NCBI GenBank assembly: GCA_040506895.1
Contig: JBEVVY010000001.1
Coordinates: 2,899,116-2,963,115 of the forward strand
Direction: 5' to 3'
From: Sedimenticola_A sp040506895
Lineage (GTDB): Bacteria > Pseudomonadota > Gammaproteobacteria > Chromatiales > Chromatiaceae
Length of the DNA stretch: 64,000 nt
Shown here: positions 24,890-34,288 of the stretch, one piece after another
Layout of the letters: the number at the start of each line of letters is the position of its first letter
How positions within the stretch are numbered: position 1 is the first letter of the stretch
Notes under the pieces: generated by a model
The model's input: only the letters and a program-made list of their open reading frames with translations
Told to the model about the DNA's origin: nothing
Database searches by the model: none
Program-made: the position numbers and the translations under genes

Positions 24890-25825
24890 ATGTCAGCGTT
24901 GATCTGTGGCTCTTTCGCCTACGACACCATTATGGTGTTCCATGACCATTTCAAGAACCATATCCTTCCCGAGCAGGTACATATACTCAATGTCTCGTTC
25001 CTGGTGCCTGACCTGCGACGGGAGTTCGGTGGTTGCGCTGGCAACATCGCCTACAACCTGAACATGCTGGGGGGCGAGGGCAAGCCCATGGGTACTGTTG
25101 GTACCGACTTCGCCCCTTACGCCGAGTGGATGGATAAGTGCGGTATCAGCCGTGACCACATCCGTGTGATCGATGGCGAGTACACCGCCCAGGCCTACAT
25201 CACCACCGACCAGGACGACAACCAGATCACCGCTTTCCATCCGGGGGCCATGAACTTTGCCCATGAGAACCGCGTCGCCGATACGCAGGGCTGTAGCATA
25301 GGGCTGGTCTCCCCCGATGGTCGCCAGGGGATGATCGAGCATGCGGAGCAGTTCGCCGAGGCGGGTATCCCATTCATCTTTGACCCTGGTCAAGGTATGC
25401 CGATGTTCGATGGCGATAACCTGATGCGGTTCGCGGAGCAGGCGACCTGGCTGGCCTTCAATGACTACGAGGCCAAGCTGATGGAGGAGCGCACGGGCAA
25501 GACCCCGCGCCAGCTTGCCGAGATGGTTGAGGGGGTGATCGTCACCCGCGGTGGCGAGGGTTCCAATATCTACACCCGCGACAAGCATTACGTGATACCT
25601 GCTGCCCCGGTCGCTTCACTGGAAGATCCCACCGGCTGCGGCGACGCCTATCGGGCCGGTCTCCTCTACGGCCTGATGAACGATATGGACTGGGAGACCA
25701 CCGGTCGTATTGCCGCCCTTATGGGTGCCATCAAGATCGAACAGGCGGGCACCCAGAACCACAGTTTTTCCAGGGATGACTTTGAGGCGCGATTCGAGCA
25801 GGCTTTCGGTTTCAGTTTTGTTTGA
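24890..25825 (+). CDS. PfkB family carbohydrate/adenosine kinase
   Basis: 311 residues. The N-terminal GGCAGNIAYNLNMLGG and the C-terminal DPTGCGDAYRAGLLYG (anion hole and catalytic Asp) define the ribokinase/PfkB family. The sequence resembles adenosine-kinase-like members; the substrate could be adenosine, ribose or another sugar. A conserved start follows a long leader after dgkA; moaB begins 21 bases downstream, so it may be cotranscribed with the molybdenum genes. Confidence 0.85.
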   Translation: MSALICGSFAYDTIMVFHDHFKNHILPEQVHILNVSFLVPDLRREFGGCAGNIAYNLNMLGGEGKPMGTVGTDFAPYAEWMDKCGISRDHIRVIDGEYTAQAYITTDQDDNQITAFHPGAMNFAHENRVADTQGCSIGLVSPDGRQGMIEHAEQFAEAGIPFIFDPGQGMPMFDGDNLMRFAEQATWLAFNDYEAKLMEERTGKTPRQLAEMVEGVIVTRGGEGSNIYTRDKHYVIPAAPVASLEDPTGCGDAYRAGLLYGLMNDMDWETTGRIAALMGAIKIEQAGTQNHSFSRDDFEARFEQAFGFSFV

Positions 25826-25846
25826 CCGCCAGAGAGATGAAAGAGA

Positions 25847-26365
25847 ATGACAGGACATTTTGACGACACCGGATTCGCGCCCCTGAACATTGCGGTGCTG
25901 ACCATCTCCGATACCCGTACCGAGGAGACGGACAAATCCGGAAAGATCCTCAAAGAGGGTGCCGAGGAGGCGGGTCACAATGTGGTCGAGAAGGCCATTG
26001 TCAAAGACGATATCTACCAGATGCGGGCCATCTTCTCGCGCTGGATCGCCGATCCGGAAGTGCATGTGATCATCAGTACCGGCGGCACCGGCATCACCGG
26101 TCGTGACAGCACGCCGGAGGCGGTGGGTCCCCTGCTGGAGAAGCCGATCGAGGGCTTCGGCGAACTGTTTCGCACCATCTCCCTGGAGGAGATCGGGCCC
26201 TCGGCGATACAGTCCCGTGCCATTGCCGGCCTGACAAACCAGACCCTGGTCTTCTGTCTGCCCGGCTCTTCCGGTGCATGCCGTACCGGTTGGGGCAAGA
26301 TCCTCAACTCCCAGCTGGATCACCGTACCCGCCCCTGTAACTTCGCACAGATGTTCCGGGCTTGA
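25847..26365 (+). CDS. moaB: Molybdenum cofactor biosynthesis protein B
   Basis: 172 residues. NIAVLTISDTRTEETDKSG, STGGTGITGRDSTPEA and LPGSSGACRTGW are MoaB/Mog-type motifs for molybdopterin adenylation. It leads moaB-moeA-moaD-moaE; moaA and moaC are not in the window. Confidence 0.94.
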   Translation: MTGHFDDTGFAPLNIAVLTISDTRTEETDKSGKILKEGAEEAGHNVVEKAIVKDDIYQMRAIFSRWIADPEVHVIISTGGTGITGRDSTPEAVGPLLEKPIEGFGELFRTISLEEIGPSAIQSRAIAGLTNQTLVFCLPGSSGACRTGWGKILNSQLDHRTRPCNFAQMFRA

Positions 26366-26395
26366 TTCCAATAACGATATTCTGAGAACAGGATC

Positions 26396-27640
26396 ATGAG
26401 TGATTGCGGTTGTTCATCCGTTTCCGGGCCCAAACTGAAGCCCCTGGAAGAGGCCCTCGAGCTGTTGCTCGACCATGCCAGGGCCATCGAGGGCGTAGAG
26501 ACCCTGCCCCTGTCGGCGTGTCTTGAGCGGGTGCTGGCAGCACCCGTCAGCAGCCAGGTGACCGTCCCCCCCTGGGACAACAGTGCGATGGATGGATACG
26601 CGATCAACACCGCGGATATGAAGGGGGCGGGGACGCGGCTGCCGGTCTCCCAGCGTATCCCGGCCGGTGCGACGGGCGATCCCCTGGCGCCCGGAACCGC
26701 GGCACGCATCTTTACCGGCGCGCCAGTGCCCCCCAATGCCGATGCGGTGGTTATCCAGGAGGTGTGCGAGGCGGATGGCGATGACGTGATCGTCAATCAG
26801 CCCCCGGAGGCCGGTGCCAATATCCGGCGGGCCGGCGAGGACACCGGGAAGGGCCAGGAGGTGATCGCGACAGGCACCCGTATCGCCCCCCAGCATATCG
26901 GGCTTGCGGCCGCCGTTGGTGTGGGTGAGTTTACTGTCCGCCGTCGTCTCAAGGTGGCGCTCTTCTCTTCCGGTGACGAACTGGTCGATCCCGGTAAACC
27001 CCTGGGCCCGGGACAGATCTACAACTCCAATGAGTACACCCTGAAGGGATTGCTGGAGGCGCTGGGTTGCGAGGTGGTGAGTCTCGGTATTGTCGAGGAC
27101 ACCTTCGACGCCACCTGCGAGGCCCTCTCCAGTGCCGCCCGGCAGGCCGACCTGGTGATGACCTCCGGCGGTGTCTCCGTCGGCGAGGAGGATCACCTCA
27201 AGCCCGCGGTGGAGAAGCTCGGCACCCTGGACATGTGGAAGATCGCCATCCGGCCCGGCAAGCCCCTCGCCTTCGGACACATAGAGGGCGTTCCCTTTAT
27301 CGGTACCCCGGGCAACCCGGTCTCCCTGTTCGTTACCTTCTGTCTCTTTGCACGCCCTTTCATCCTCAAGATGCAGGGCATGACGGAGGGCCTGACACCC
27401 ACCCCCATCAGGGCCAGTATCGACTTCGACTGGCCCAGGCCCGACAAGCGCAGGGAGTTCGCACGCGCCCGCCTCCAGCTCGATGAGCAGGGGGTGCCCC
27501 GGATCAGCAGTTACCGCAGCCGCTCCTCCGGTGTGCTGAGTTCACTGGCCTGGTCCAACGGCCTGGCGGTGCTGCCCGAGAACCAGGTGCTGAGCAAGGG
27601 TGACCAGGTCGAGTTTCTTCCCTTCAGTGAGTTATTGTGA
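26396..27640 (+). CDS. moeA: Molybdopterin molybdenumtransferase
   Basis: 414 residues. WDNSAMDGYAI, GGVSVGEEDHLK and GKPLAFGHIEGVPFIGTPGNPVS are MoeA signatures. It inserts molybdate into adenylylated molybdopterin. The stop overlaps the ATG of moaD by one base. Codon use matches its neighbours. Confidence 0.96.
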   Translation: MSDCGCSSVSGPKLKPLEEALELLLDHARAIEGVETLPLSACLERVLAAPVSSQVTVPPWDNSAMDGYAINTADMKGAGTRLPVSQRIPAGATGDPLAPGTAARIFTGAPVPPNADAVVIQEVCEADGDDVIVNQPPEAGANIRRAGEDTGKGQEVIATGTRIAPQHIGLAAAVGVGEFTVRRRLKVALFSSGDELVDPGKPLGPGQIYNSNEYTLKGLLEALGCEVVSLGIVEDTFDATCEALSSAARQADLVMTSGGVSVGEEDHLKPAVEKLGTLDMWKIAIRPGKPLAFGHIEGVPFIGTPGNPVSLFVTFCLFARPFILKMQGMTEGLTPTPIRASIDFDWPRPDKRREFARARLQLDEQGVPRISSYRSRSSGVLSSLAWSNGLAVLPENQVLSKGDQVEFLPFSELL

Positions 27641-27891
27641 TGATTAAAGTGCTCTATTTCGCGCGCCTGCGCGAGCAGTTGGAGACGGCCTCGGAAGAGA
27701 TGGATTCAACCGGCCTCGGCAGTGTCAATTCGGTAATTGCCTCGCTGAAGGATCGGGGTGGCGTATGGTCGGATGTCTTCGGCGGTGCCCAGCCGGTGCT
27801 GATGGCGGTCAACCAGGAGATGGTGGACGGCGATACGGCGGTCAGCGACGGTGACGAGGTGGCCTTCTTCCCGCCGGTGACCGGGGGCTGA
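27640..27891 (+). CDS. moaD: Molybdopterin synthase small subunit
   Basis: 83 residues ending in GG (PPVTGG), the tail that is adenylated and carries sulfur as a thiocarboxylate. The ubiquitin-like fold is seen in IKVLYFARLREQLE. ATG 27640 overlaps the moeA stop; GTG 27637 precedes it. Confidence 0.95.
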   Translation: MIKVLYFARLREQLETASEEMDSTGLGSVNSVIASLKDRGGVWSDVFGGAQPVLMAVNQEMVDGDTAVSDGDEVAFFPPVTGG

Positions 27892-27895
27892 GGCG

Positions 27896-28351
27896 GTGAA
27901 CCGGATAAAGGTCCAGACCGAGCCTTTCGATATCGCCCGGGTGCAGGACGAGCTGCGGGCTGACAATCCCGCCATCGGTGCGGTGGTCAGCTTCGTCGGA
28001 CTGATGCGGGACATGAACGAGGGGGACCAGGTCGCCACCATGACCCTGGAACACTACCCCGGGATGACCGAGAAGGCGCTGGAGGAGATCGTCCAGGAGG
28101 CCGACGAGCGCTGGGAGCTGATGGGTATCCGCGTCATCCACCGGGTGGGAGAGCTCAATCCCTTGGATCCCATCGTCATCGTGGCAGTAGCCAGCGCCCA
28201 CCGTGGCGAGGCCTTCCAGGCCTGCGAGTTCGTTATCGATTACCTCAAGACCCGCGCCCCCTTCTGGAAGAAGGAGAAGACCGCGGAGGGAGAGCGCTGG
28301 GTGGATGCCCGCCACAGTGACAGTGACGCCGAGGCGCGCTGGAAACGCTGA
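27896..28351 (+). CDS. moaE: Molybdopterin synthase large subunit
   Basis: 151 residues from GTG 27896, four bases after moaD. GAVVSFVGLMRD, LEHYPGMTEKALEEI, HRVGELNPLDPIV and FWKKEKTAEGERWVDA are MoaE signatures, the last holding the catalytic lysines. With MoaD it converts precursor Z to molybdopterin. Its last 112 bases overlap the opposing DUF255 gene. Confidence 0.95.
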   Translation: MNRIKVQTEPFDIARVQDELRADNPAIGAVVSFVGLMRDMNEGDQVATMTLEHYPGMTEKALEEIVQEADERWELMGIRVIHRVGELNPLDPIVIVAVASAHRGEAFQACEFVIDYLKTRAPFWKKEKTAEGERWVDARHSDSDAEARWKR

Positions 28352-30480
28352 CCGCTACTCCCTCGCCCGCCTGAACGAACCGGCACTGCCGGAAAAGGCG
28401 CGCTCCTCTTCCGATGGGGGGTGCACTCGCTCCCGGCCAGCCGTTTTTCGAACTCCTCCCAATCTCTGATCACCGGTTCGCACTGGGTACCGCTGCAGAT
28501 GTAGGCGCTTGTCTGTTCTGCCCGGTGATCCTTATCCAGCATGGCCGGCAGGTCGCTCTCCCCCGTTGGAATGGCGATGGCCAGGCGTCTGGGTGCCAGT
28601 TGCCTGGAGGCCCGCTCCGACCAGGTGTTGAGTTCGTCGCCACGGCCCCGGATGATGATGACCTCCGGTGGATAGAGCAGCTCTTCCAGCGCTTCCAGCA
28701 GGGCGCAGTGGGCGTGGGGAACCTGTGTCAGCTGCTCCCAGGCGGTATGCAGCGTGCGCTGGGCTGCCTCCAGGTAGCGCGTTTCGCCGAGCAGGTGTCC
28801 GAGACGGTTGAGGGCGTGTGCGGCGACCCCGTTGCCCGAGGGGATGGCGTCGTCGCCAAGGGGCTTGGGGCGGTGGATCAGTGTCTCGTGGTCATTGGCG
28901 GTGAAGAAGAAGCCGCCGTTGTCGGGATCCTCGAACCGGTCCAGCAGCAGGTCTGCCAGCTGCCGGGCGAATGCCATGTCCTCCCGCCGCCAGCGCGTCT
29001 GCAGCAGCTCCAGCAGTGCATCGATAAGGAAGGCGTGATCGTCCAGGTAGGCAGCGAGGGCGGATGTGCCGTCCTTGTGGGTGGCCAGCAGTCGGCCGTT
29101 GTGCCACTGGTGCCTGCGGATGAACTCCAGGGCCTGCTCTGCCGAGGCGGTGTATTCAGGCCTGTTCAGCACCCGCCCGGCCCGCGCCATACCCTTGATC
29201 ATCAGGGCGTTCCAGGCGGTGAGGATCTTCTCGTCCCGGCCGGGGCGTATGCGTCCCTGCCGGGCCTTGAGCAGTTTCTCCCTGGCGCTGCCCAGTAACC
29301 CATGGGCCTGTTCGCTGGTGCTGTCGAGGCGTTCGTTCAGTTCCGCGATGCTGCGGAAGTTATGCAGGTGCCAGCGCCCCTCGAAATTGGCTTCGCGGTC
29401 GAGGCCGTAGTAGGCAGCGAGGTGCCGGTACTCCGCTTCGTCCAGCAGTTGTGACGCCTCCTCCGGAGACCAGAGATAGAACAGCCCCTCCCGGCCTTCG
29501 CTATCCGCATCCAGGGTGGAGTAGTAGCCACCCCCGGGTGACTGCATCTCGCGGATCACCCAGTCGGCGGTACGGGCCGCGGTATCACGGAACAGCGGTT
29601 TTTCAGTGGCACGCCAGAGATCCACGTAGAGCGTCAGCAGGGGGCCGTTGTCGTAGAGCATCTTCTCGAAGTGGGGGATCATCCACTGGTCATCCACCGA
29701 GTAACGGTAGAAGCCGCCGCCGAGCTGGTCGTTGAAGCCACCCAGGGCCATGCGGGTCATGCTGTAATCGGTCACATGGAGAGCCCGTGGGTCGTCCCGG
29801 CCGCTGATGCGTGTTGCCGCCCAGTGGCGCAGTACCCGCTGCAGGCTGGTGGGCAGGGGGAACTTGGGGGCCTGTCCAAAGCCGCCGTGGGTCTCGTCGA
29901 AACTCCTCGCGAGTTGTTGGCGTGCACTCTCCAGTGGCGCAGCCTCCAGGGTGGCATCACCGGTTGCGGGTTCAGGGTCGAGCCGGTTCAGCGCCACTAT
30001 AAAGGCCTGGTTCTGGCTCTCTATCTCGTCGCGTTGATCGCGGTAGGCATGGGCGATGCGGGTCAGCACATCCCTGAACGGCGGCATGCCGTAACGGCTC
30101 TCGCCGGGGAAATAGGTACCGGCAAAGAAGGGCACCCGGTCCCCGGGCATCAGGAAGACCGTCAGCGGCCATCCCCCGGGTCGCTGGGTCAGCAACTGGT
30201 GGGCGGACTGGTAGATCCTGTCCAGGTCGGGACGCTCCTCGCGGTCCACCTTGATGTTGATGAACAGCTCGTTCATCAGGGCCGCGGTCTCTTCGTCCTC
30301 GAAGGATTCGTGGGCCATCACGTGGCACCAGTGGCAGGCCGAATAGCCGATGGAGAGCAGGATCGGCTTGTCCTGCTGCCTGGCCAGTTCAAGCGCATCG
30401 CTGTCCCAGGGATGCCAATCCACGGGGTTGTCAGCGTGCTGCTGGAGATAGGGACTGGTACTCTCGGCCAACCGGTTCAT
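28240..30480 (-). CDS. Thioredoxin-domain DUF255 protein (YyaL/spermatogenesis-associated 20-like)
   Basis: 746 residues. The N-terminal thioredoxin-like domain holds SIGYSACHWCHVMAHESF (CxxC) and VDREERPDLD; a six-hairpin alpha/alpha toroid like N-acylglucosamine epimerases follows (GGFYRYSVDDQWMIPHFEKMLYDNGPL). Family proteins are widespread and uncharacterised. The usual end is near CEPVIRDWEEFEKRL. Here about 65 basic, low-complexity residues follow, and the last 37 are read antisense to moaE. This tail looks like readthrough into non-coding sequence after loss of the native stop. Confidence 0.85.
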   Translation of the reverse strand: MNRLAESTSPYLQQHADNPVDWHPWDSDALELARQQDKPILLSIGYSACHWCHVMAHESFEDEETAALMNELFINIKVDREERPDLDRIYQSAHQLLTQRPGGWPLTVFLMPGDRVPFFAGTYFPGESRYGMPPFRDVLTRIAHAYRDQRDEIESQNQAFIVALNRLDPEPATGDATLEAAPLESARQQLARSFDETHGGFGQAPKFPLPTSLQRVLRHWAATRISGRDDPRALHVTDYSMTRMALGGFNDQLGGGFYRYSVDDQWMIPHFEKMLYDNGPLLTLYVDLWRATEKPLFRDTAARTADWVIREMQSPGGGYYSTLDADSEGREGLFYLWSPEEASQLLDEAEYRHLAAYYGLDREANFEGRWHLHNFRSIAELNERLDSTSEQAHGLLGSAREKLLKARQGRIRPGRDEKILTAWNALMIKGMARAGRVLNRPEYTASAEQALEFIRRHQWHNGRLLATHKDGTSALAAYLDDHAFLIDALLELLQTRWRREDMAFARQLADLLLDRFEDPDNGGFFFTANDHETLIHRPKPLGDDAIPSGNGVAAHALNRLGHLLGETRYLEAAQRTLHTAWEQLTQVPHAHCALLEALEELLYPPEVIIIRGRGDELNTWSERASRQLAPRRLAIAIPTGESDLPAMLDKDHRAEQTSAYICSGTQCEPVIRDWEEFEKRLAGSECTPHRKRSAPFPAVPVRSGGRGSSGQRFQRASASLSLWRASTQRSPSAVFSFFQKGARVLR

Positions 30481-30576
30481 GCTCAGGTCCTGAGGCTACT
30501 CTATAATGTTGTTCAAGGATAATGACAGAAACCCCGGCAGCTTCAACGACTGATTTATTGCCGGAATCGAGGATCG

Positions 30577-31044
30577 ATGGACAAGGCGTTCATGATGGAG
30601 GCGATAGCCCTTGCCAGGAAAGGGGTGGCCCAGGGTGATGGCGGCCCTTTCGGTGCCGTTGTGGTCAAGGATGGCGATATCATCGGACGGGGATGGAACC
30701 GGGTGGTCGGCCAGTGCGATCCGACCGCCCATGCCGAGGTGATGGCGATCCGCGATGCCGCTGCCCGGCTGGGCGAGTACCACCTGGACGGGTGTGACCT
30801 CTACACCAGTTGCGAGCCCTGTCCCATGTGCCTGAGTGCCGCCTACTGGGCCCACATCGAGCAGATCTTCTATGCCGCCTCCGAGGAGGATGCCGCACTC
30901 CTCGGCTTCGATGACCGCTTTATCCGCGAGGAGCTGGGCTGTTCGCCCGCTGTCAGGCGGGTGCCGATGCGCCAGATGCTGCGTAACGAGGCGTTGGAGG
31001 TGTTCGCCGAGTGGGAGAGCAGCGAGCAGAAAAAGCCGTATTGA
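30577..31044 (+). CDS. Nucleoside/guanine deaminase of the cytidine deaminase fold
   Basis: 155 residues. HAEVMAI and TSCEPCPMCLSAAYWA provide the zinc ligands (His, Cys, Cys) and catalytic glutamate of the CDA superfamily. The DGDIIGRGWN and FDDRFIREEL features are closer to the Bacillus-type guanine deaminase than to TadA, which acts on tRNA. Deamination of guanine to xanthine is the likely reaction. It is a single gene divergent from the DUF255 gene. Confidence 0.8.
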   Translation: MDKAFMMEAIALARKGVAQGDGGPFGAVVVKDGDIIGRGWNRVVGQCDPTAHAEVMAIRDAAARLGEYHLDGCDLYTSCEPCPMCLSAAYWAHIEQIFYAASEEDAALLGFDDRFIREELGCSPAVRRVPMRQMLRNEALEVFAEWESSEQKKPY

Positions 31045-31086
31045 GAATCTTTGACTCCGTCATTCCGGCAGGCGCAATAACCTTTC

Positions 31087-32166
31087 TCAACCTTCGCCCA
31101 GGCCCAGCCCCAACGGGTCGTCCGGATCGACGCCTTCCATGAAGGGAATCCTGCGGTCGCTGTGGGTGACCTGGTAGACCATGCCGATCCAGTTGCCGAT
31201 GATCCCCTCGGCGGTATCGTGCCAGGTGTTGTTCAGGCGTTCACTGATCAGGCTCTCCGGAAACTCGGGGGGTTCCCTGTTGCCGATCAGGGCGATGTCG
31301 AGGCGCTCCCGGTACTCGTTGAGTACCGCCTGCTCCCTGGGGCTGAGGTAGTTGTCAGGGAAGGGTGGGTAGTCCTTGCGATGGCCCAGGGCGAACTGCA
31401 CCACCTCCCGCTTGTACTCCTTGAGCAGGCTGATGGTCTCGTACTCCGGGTGACCCTGGAAGAAGATGACCCGGAAGCGGTCCTTGCTGGTCGCCATGTG
31501 CACGCCCCCCTCTTCGCTCTCCACCAGCACATGCAGACCGGCGTCCTCGAATTGCTGCCGCGAGATCTCGTTGAAGCGGGAGTGGGGGACGTCGAAATGG
31601 GTGTTTACGTCGTTGACCAGGGGGTGGTGCCTGTCCACCACGTGGTGGGGGAACACGCCCCAGCGCTTGAAGCCCAGGGACTGGCGTTTCTGTCCATAGG
31701 TGAGCTGCAGCACCGCGTGGGTGGTGAGGCAGGAACAGAGGGTGGAGGTGACGTTCTCCATGGCCCAGTTGATGACGCGGCTCAGGGGCTCCCAGAAGGG
31801 CTCCTGGGCCAGGTCCGGGTGGGTGACATTGGCACCGGTGATGATCAGCGCGTCGAGACCCTCCTCCTTCAGGCTGTCGAAGGATTCGTAGTACTTGTCG
31901 ATATGGGCCTGGGCCTTCTCGCCCCGTGGCAGTTCGTCCAGGGTGAAGGGGTGCACGTAGAACTGGGCGATGGGGTTGCTCTCGCCCACCAGCTGGAAGA
32001 ACTGGCGCTCGGTGGCCTCCAGGGCCGCATCGGGCATCATGTTGAGCAGGCCGATGTGGAGTTCGCGGATATGCTGGTGCAGTGCGCGGTCGGTCTCCAG
32101 GACCGTCTGGCCGGCCTTGCGCAGTCGTTCGAAGGTGGGCAGCTTAGTATTCGCAACCAGGGGCAT
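31087..32166 (-). CDS. metA: Homoserine O-acyltransferase, MetA family
   Basis: 359 residues. The glutamine-amidotransferase-like fold is seen in LHIGLLNMMPDAALEATERQF, ITGANVTHP, the nucleophile region STLCSCLTTHAVLQL, and the catalytic His-Glu in FFQGHPEYE. Whether the donor is succinyl- or acetyl-CoA cannot be decided by family alone. It activates homoserine for methionine synthesis. It follows the ATPase gene by nine bases on the same strand, an unusual companion. Confidence 0.93.
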   Translation of the reverse strand: MPLVANTKLPTFERLRKAGQTVLETDRALHQHIRELHIGLLNMMPDAALEATERQFFQLVGESNPIAQFYVHPFTLDELPRGEKAQAHIDKYYESFDSLKEEGLDALIITGANVTHPDLAQEPFWEPLSRVINWAMENVTSTLCSCLTTHAVLQLTYGQKRQSLGFKRWGVFPHHVVDRHHPLVNDVNTHFDVPHSRFNEISRQQFEDAGLHVLVESEEGGVHMATSKDRFRVIFFQGHPEYETISLLKEYKREVVQFALGHRKDYPPFPDNYLSPREQAVLNEYRERLDIALIGNREPPEFPESLISERLNNTWHDTAEGIIGNWIGMVYQVTHSDRRIPFMEGVDPDDPLGLGLGEG

Positions 32167-32175
32167 GGGTGGCTC

Positions 32176-33033
32176 CTATCCGTTCCATTGCTTGCGTGAG
32201 ATTGCCGTCTCCAGCAGCTCGAAAAAGTCGTTGTCGTCGCGCACTTCGGCAACCTCCCTGGAGGTGACGGTATAGCCGCGAGGATCGACGATCTCTTCGT
32301 AGCGGGGCACGCGGGAGTGGAAAAGCCGCGGGAAGATCCAGCGTGTAAACTCGTCCGGGTCCATCTGTGCGGCGAATTCCAGGCCCTGTTCACCTAGGTA
32401 GGTCTTCAGCTGCTGGTCCAGAAAATCGGGCCGGAAATAGAGGGGCTTGGGGTCCTCCTGGGCGCGCGTGATCAGCATCTCCTCCTCGTTGTGGTCGGAG
32501 GCCTGGATGTAGAGCAGGAGCGAGTGACGGTCCAGCAGATCGATCACCTCGGGTGACTCGATGTCGCACAGGCTGCCCCCAACGTCGTTCACGAAATGGC
32601 GGTAACCGTAGATGTCGTGGGCCTTGCGGATGAACTCGGGCACATCGAACATGGCATCGATCTCCGCCTGGCGGTAGAGGGCCTGGCGGGTCTTGAAGTC
32701 GCCCAGCGGTACACCCCCCAACTCCGGGTTGCCGAGCTTGCCCACGTAACAGAGAACCGGGCCGAGATCGTCCACCTTGATGTTGTTGCGGATGTAGATC
32801 CAGTCCTTGCGCAGCAGCCCGCGCAGGAAGGGTACCTGCATCGCCTGCTGCTTGATCAGGTCCATGATCTCTTCGTCGAGATAGCGGGTGCCGATCCTGT
32901 AGTCGCCTGAATAGTGGAACCAGTTGTAACGGCGCAGGGTGCCGGAGAGGTGGGTCTTGCCCACCCCTGACATGCCGAGCAGGGTGATGCTCTTGTTTTT
33001 CCAGGCTCTGAATTCTTCCAGGCTCAGTTTCAC
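32176..33033 (-). CDS. Uncharacterised P-loop ATPase upstream of metA
   Basis: 285 residues; I do not recognise the family. Walker A is at residues 20-27 (GMSGVGKT), preceded by a hydrophobic strand (ITLLG). A later DVGGSLCDI could include a Walker B-like Asp, and there is a conserved-looking DFLDQQLKTYLGEQG region. The length is too great for a simple nucleoside kinase. There are no membrane segments. The stop lies nine bases before metA, so the two are probably cotranscribed. A role in methionine or sulfur metabolism is suggested by context only. Confidence 0.6.
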   Translation of the reverse strand: MKLSLEEFRAWKNKSITLLGMSGVGKTHLSGTLRRYNWFHYSGDYRIGTRYLDEEIMDLIKQQAMQVPFLRGLLRKDWIYIRNNIKVDDLGPVLCYVGKLGNPELGGVPLGDFKTRQALYRQAEIDAMFDVPEFIRKAHDIYGYRHFVNDVGGSLCDIESPEVIDLLDRHSLLLYIQASDHNEEEMLITRAQEDPKPLYFRPDFLDQQLKTYLGEQGLEFAAQMDPDEFTRWIFPRLFHSRVPRYEEIVDPRGYTVTSREVAEVRDDNDFFELLETAISRKQWNG

Positions 33034-33119
33034 TTCGATCAGACCCTTCTGAAGTTGATCATGCCTCTTCAGGCAAAAGCATGATTATAACCGTTAATTC
33101 CGCTCAACGTGCGTATTGA

Positions 33120-34277
33120 TCAGTTATTCGAAACCCGTTGTTCGATGATGCCGATCGTCAACGGAATGATCGACATTGCAAGACAGAATATAACGGCGCC
33201 GTTCCAGCCGGCCTGTTCGTAGACCAGTCCGCAGGCGGTAATACCAACCCATCCCCCGAGGTAGTAGAAGAGTACGTAGAGGGCGTTGGCCCGCCCCTGG
33301 CCGCTCTTGACCCGGTGGTTGAGTGCGCCCACGGCTGCCGCATGCAGGGCGAAGAAGCCGGCACAGACGCCAAGCAGGGCGAGAACCATGGCAACAAGGG
33401 AGGAGAGCAGGGTAAGGGACACTGACAGGGCGAGGATCAACGTGCCGCCGATCATGGTGATGGCGCTGCCGTAACGGTTGCTCAACTTGCCTGCAGCCGG
33501 CCCCATGAAGACCCCTACCAGGTAGCTGAGATAGAGCAGGGTGATCCATTCGGTTGCGAGGTTGAAGGGCGGGGATTCCAGTCGGAAGGGGAGGTAGTTG
33601 AAGACCGAGGAGAAGATGAAGAAGCTACCGGAGGAGACCAGGTAGATTCGCAGCAGGTCCCAGCGTTTGAGCATTCCCCAGTAGCCTGGCTGTTCTCTCT
33701 GCCGGTCATGATGTTGCTCATCCCGGGGCAGGGCAAGCAGGGCGATAAGACCGGCGACCAGGATCAGCACGGCGGCAGACACAAAGGCGTAGCGCCAGTG
33801 CAGTGGCGGGTGGATCCAGCCGCCGAGCAGGCGCCCGCCGAGGCCGCCTATCACCGTGGCCGAGACATAGGAACCCATGACGATGCTCAGTCGCTCAGCC
33901 GGCAGGGTGCGGGCAAGGAAAGCGGCCAGGCAGGTGGTCAGCGCCGGGATGAAGAGGCCCTGTACGAAGCGGGCGCCTATCAGTACGCCAAGGTTGTCCG
34001 TGGTGGCACTGAGGAGTCCCGCCAGGGCGACCGCCAGGGCGCCGCTGAGAATGATCGGACGGATCGGCAGCCTGTCCACCAGTGCGCCAAAAGGCATGTT
34101 GGCCAGGGCGATGCCCAGGATCACTGCAGCCACGCTGTAGGAGACGGTCACCGCATCTGCGGCAAACTCGTTCTGTAATACCGGCAAGACCGGCTGGGTG
34201 ATGTAGATATTGGTAAAGGAAGCAGCGACCAGGCTGAAGACGATGAACTGAAGGCGTAGCTGTTGCCGGGATGACAT
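33120..34277 (-). CDS. MFS efflux transporter
   Basis: 385 residues from ATG 34277 with about twelve transmembrane helices. The cytoplasmic loop between TM2 and TM3 reads FGALVDRLPIRPI, the MFS motif A. It resembles YnfM/AraJ-type drug or sugar exporters. The open frame extends upstream to 34427 over the RND gene, but that part is not protein-like. It begins 11 bases after the RND pump stop, so it is the last gene of padR-adaptor-RND-MFS. Confidence 0.88.
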   Translation of the reverse strand: MSSRQQLRLQFIVFSLVAASFTNIYITQPVLPVLQNEFAADAVTVSYSVAAVILGIALANMPFGALVDRLPIRPIILSGALAVALAGLLSATTDNLGVLIGARFVQGLFIPALTTCLAAFLARTLPAERLSIVMGSYVSATVIGGLGGRLLGGWIHPPLHWRYAFVSAAVLILVAGLIALLALPRDEQHHDRQREQPGYWGMLKRWDLLRIYLVSSGSFFIFSSVFNYLPFRLESPPFNLATEWITLLYLSYLVGVFMGPAAGKLSNRYGSAITMIGGTLILALSVSLTLLSSLVAMVLALLGVCAGFFALHAAAVGALNHRVKSGQGRANALYVLFYYLGGWVGITACGLVYEQAGWNGAVIFCLAMSIIPLTIGIIEQRVSNN

Positions 34278-34288
34278 GGGGCAGGTGT

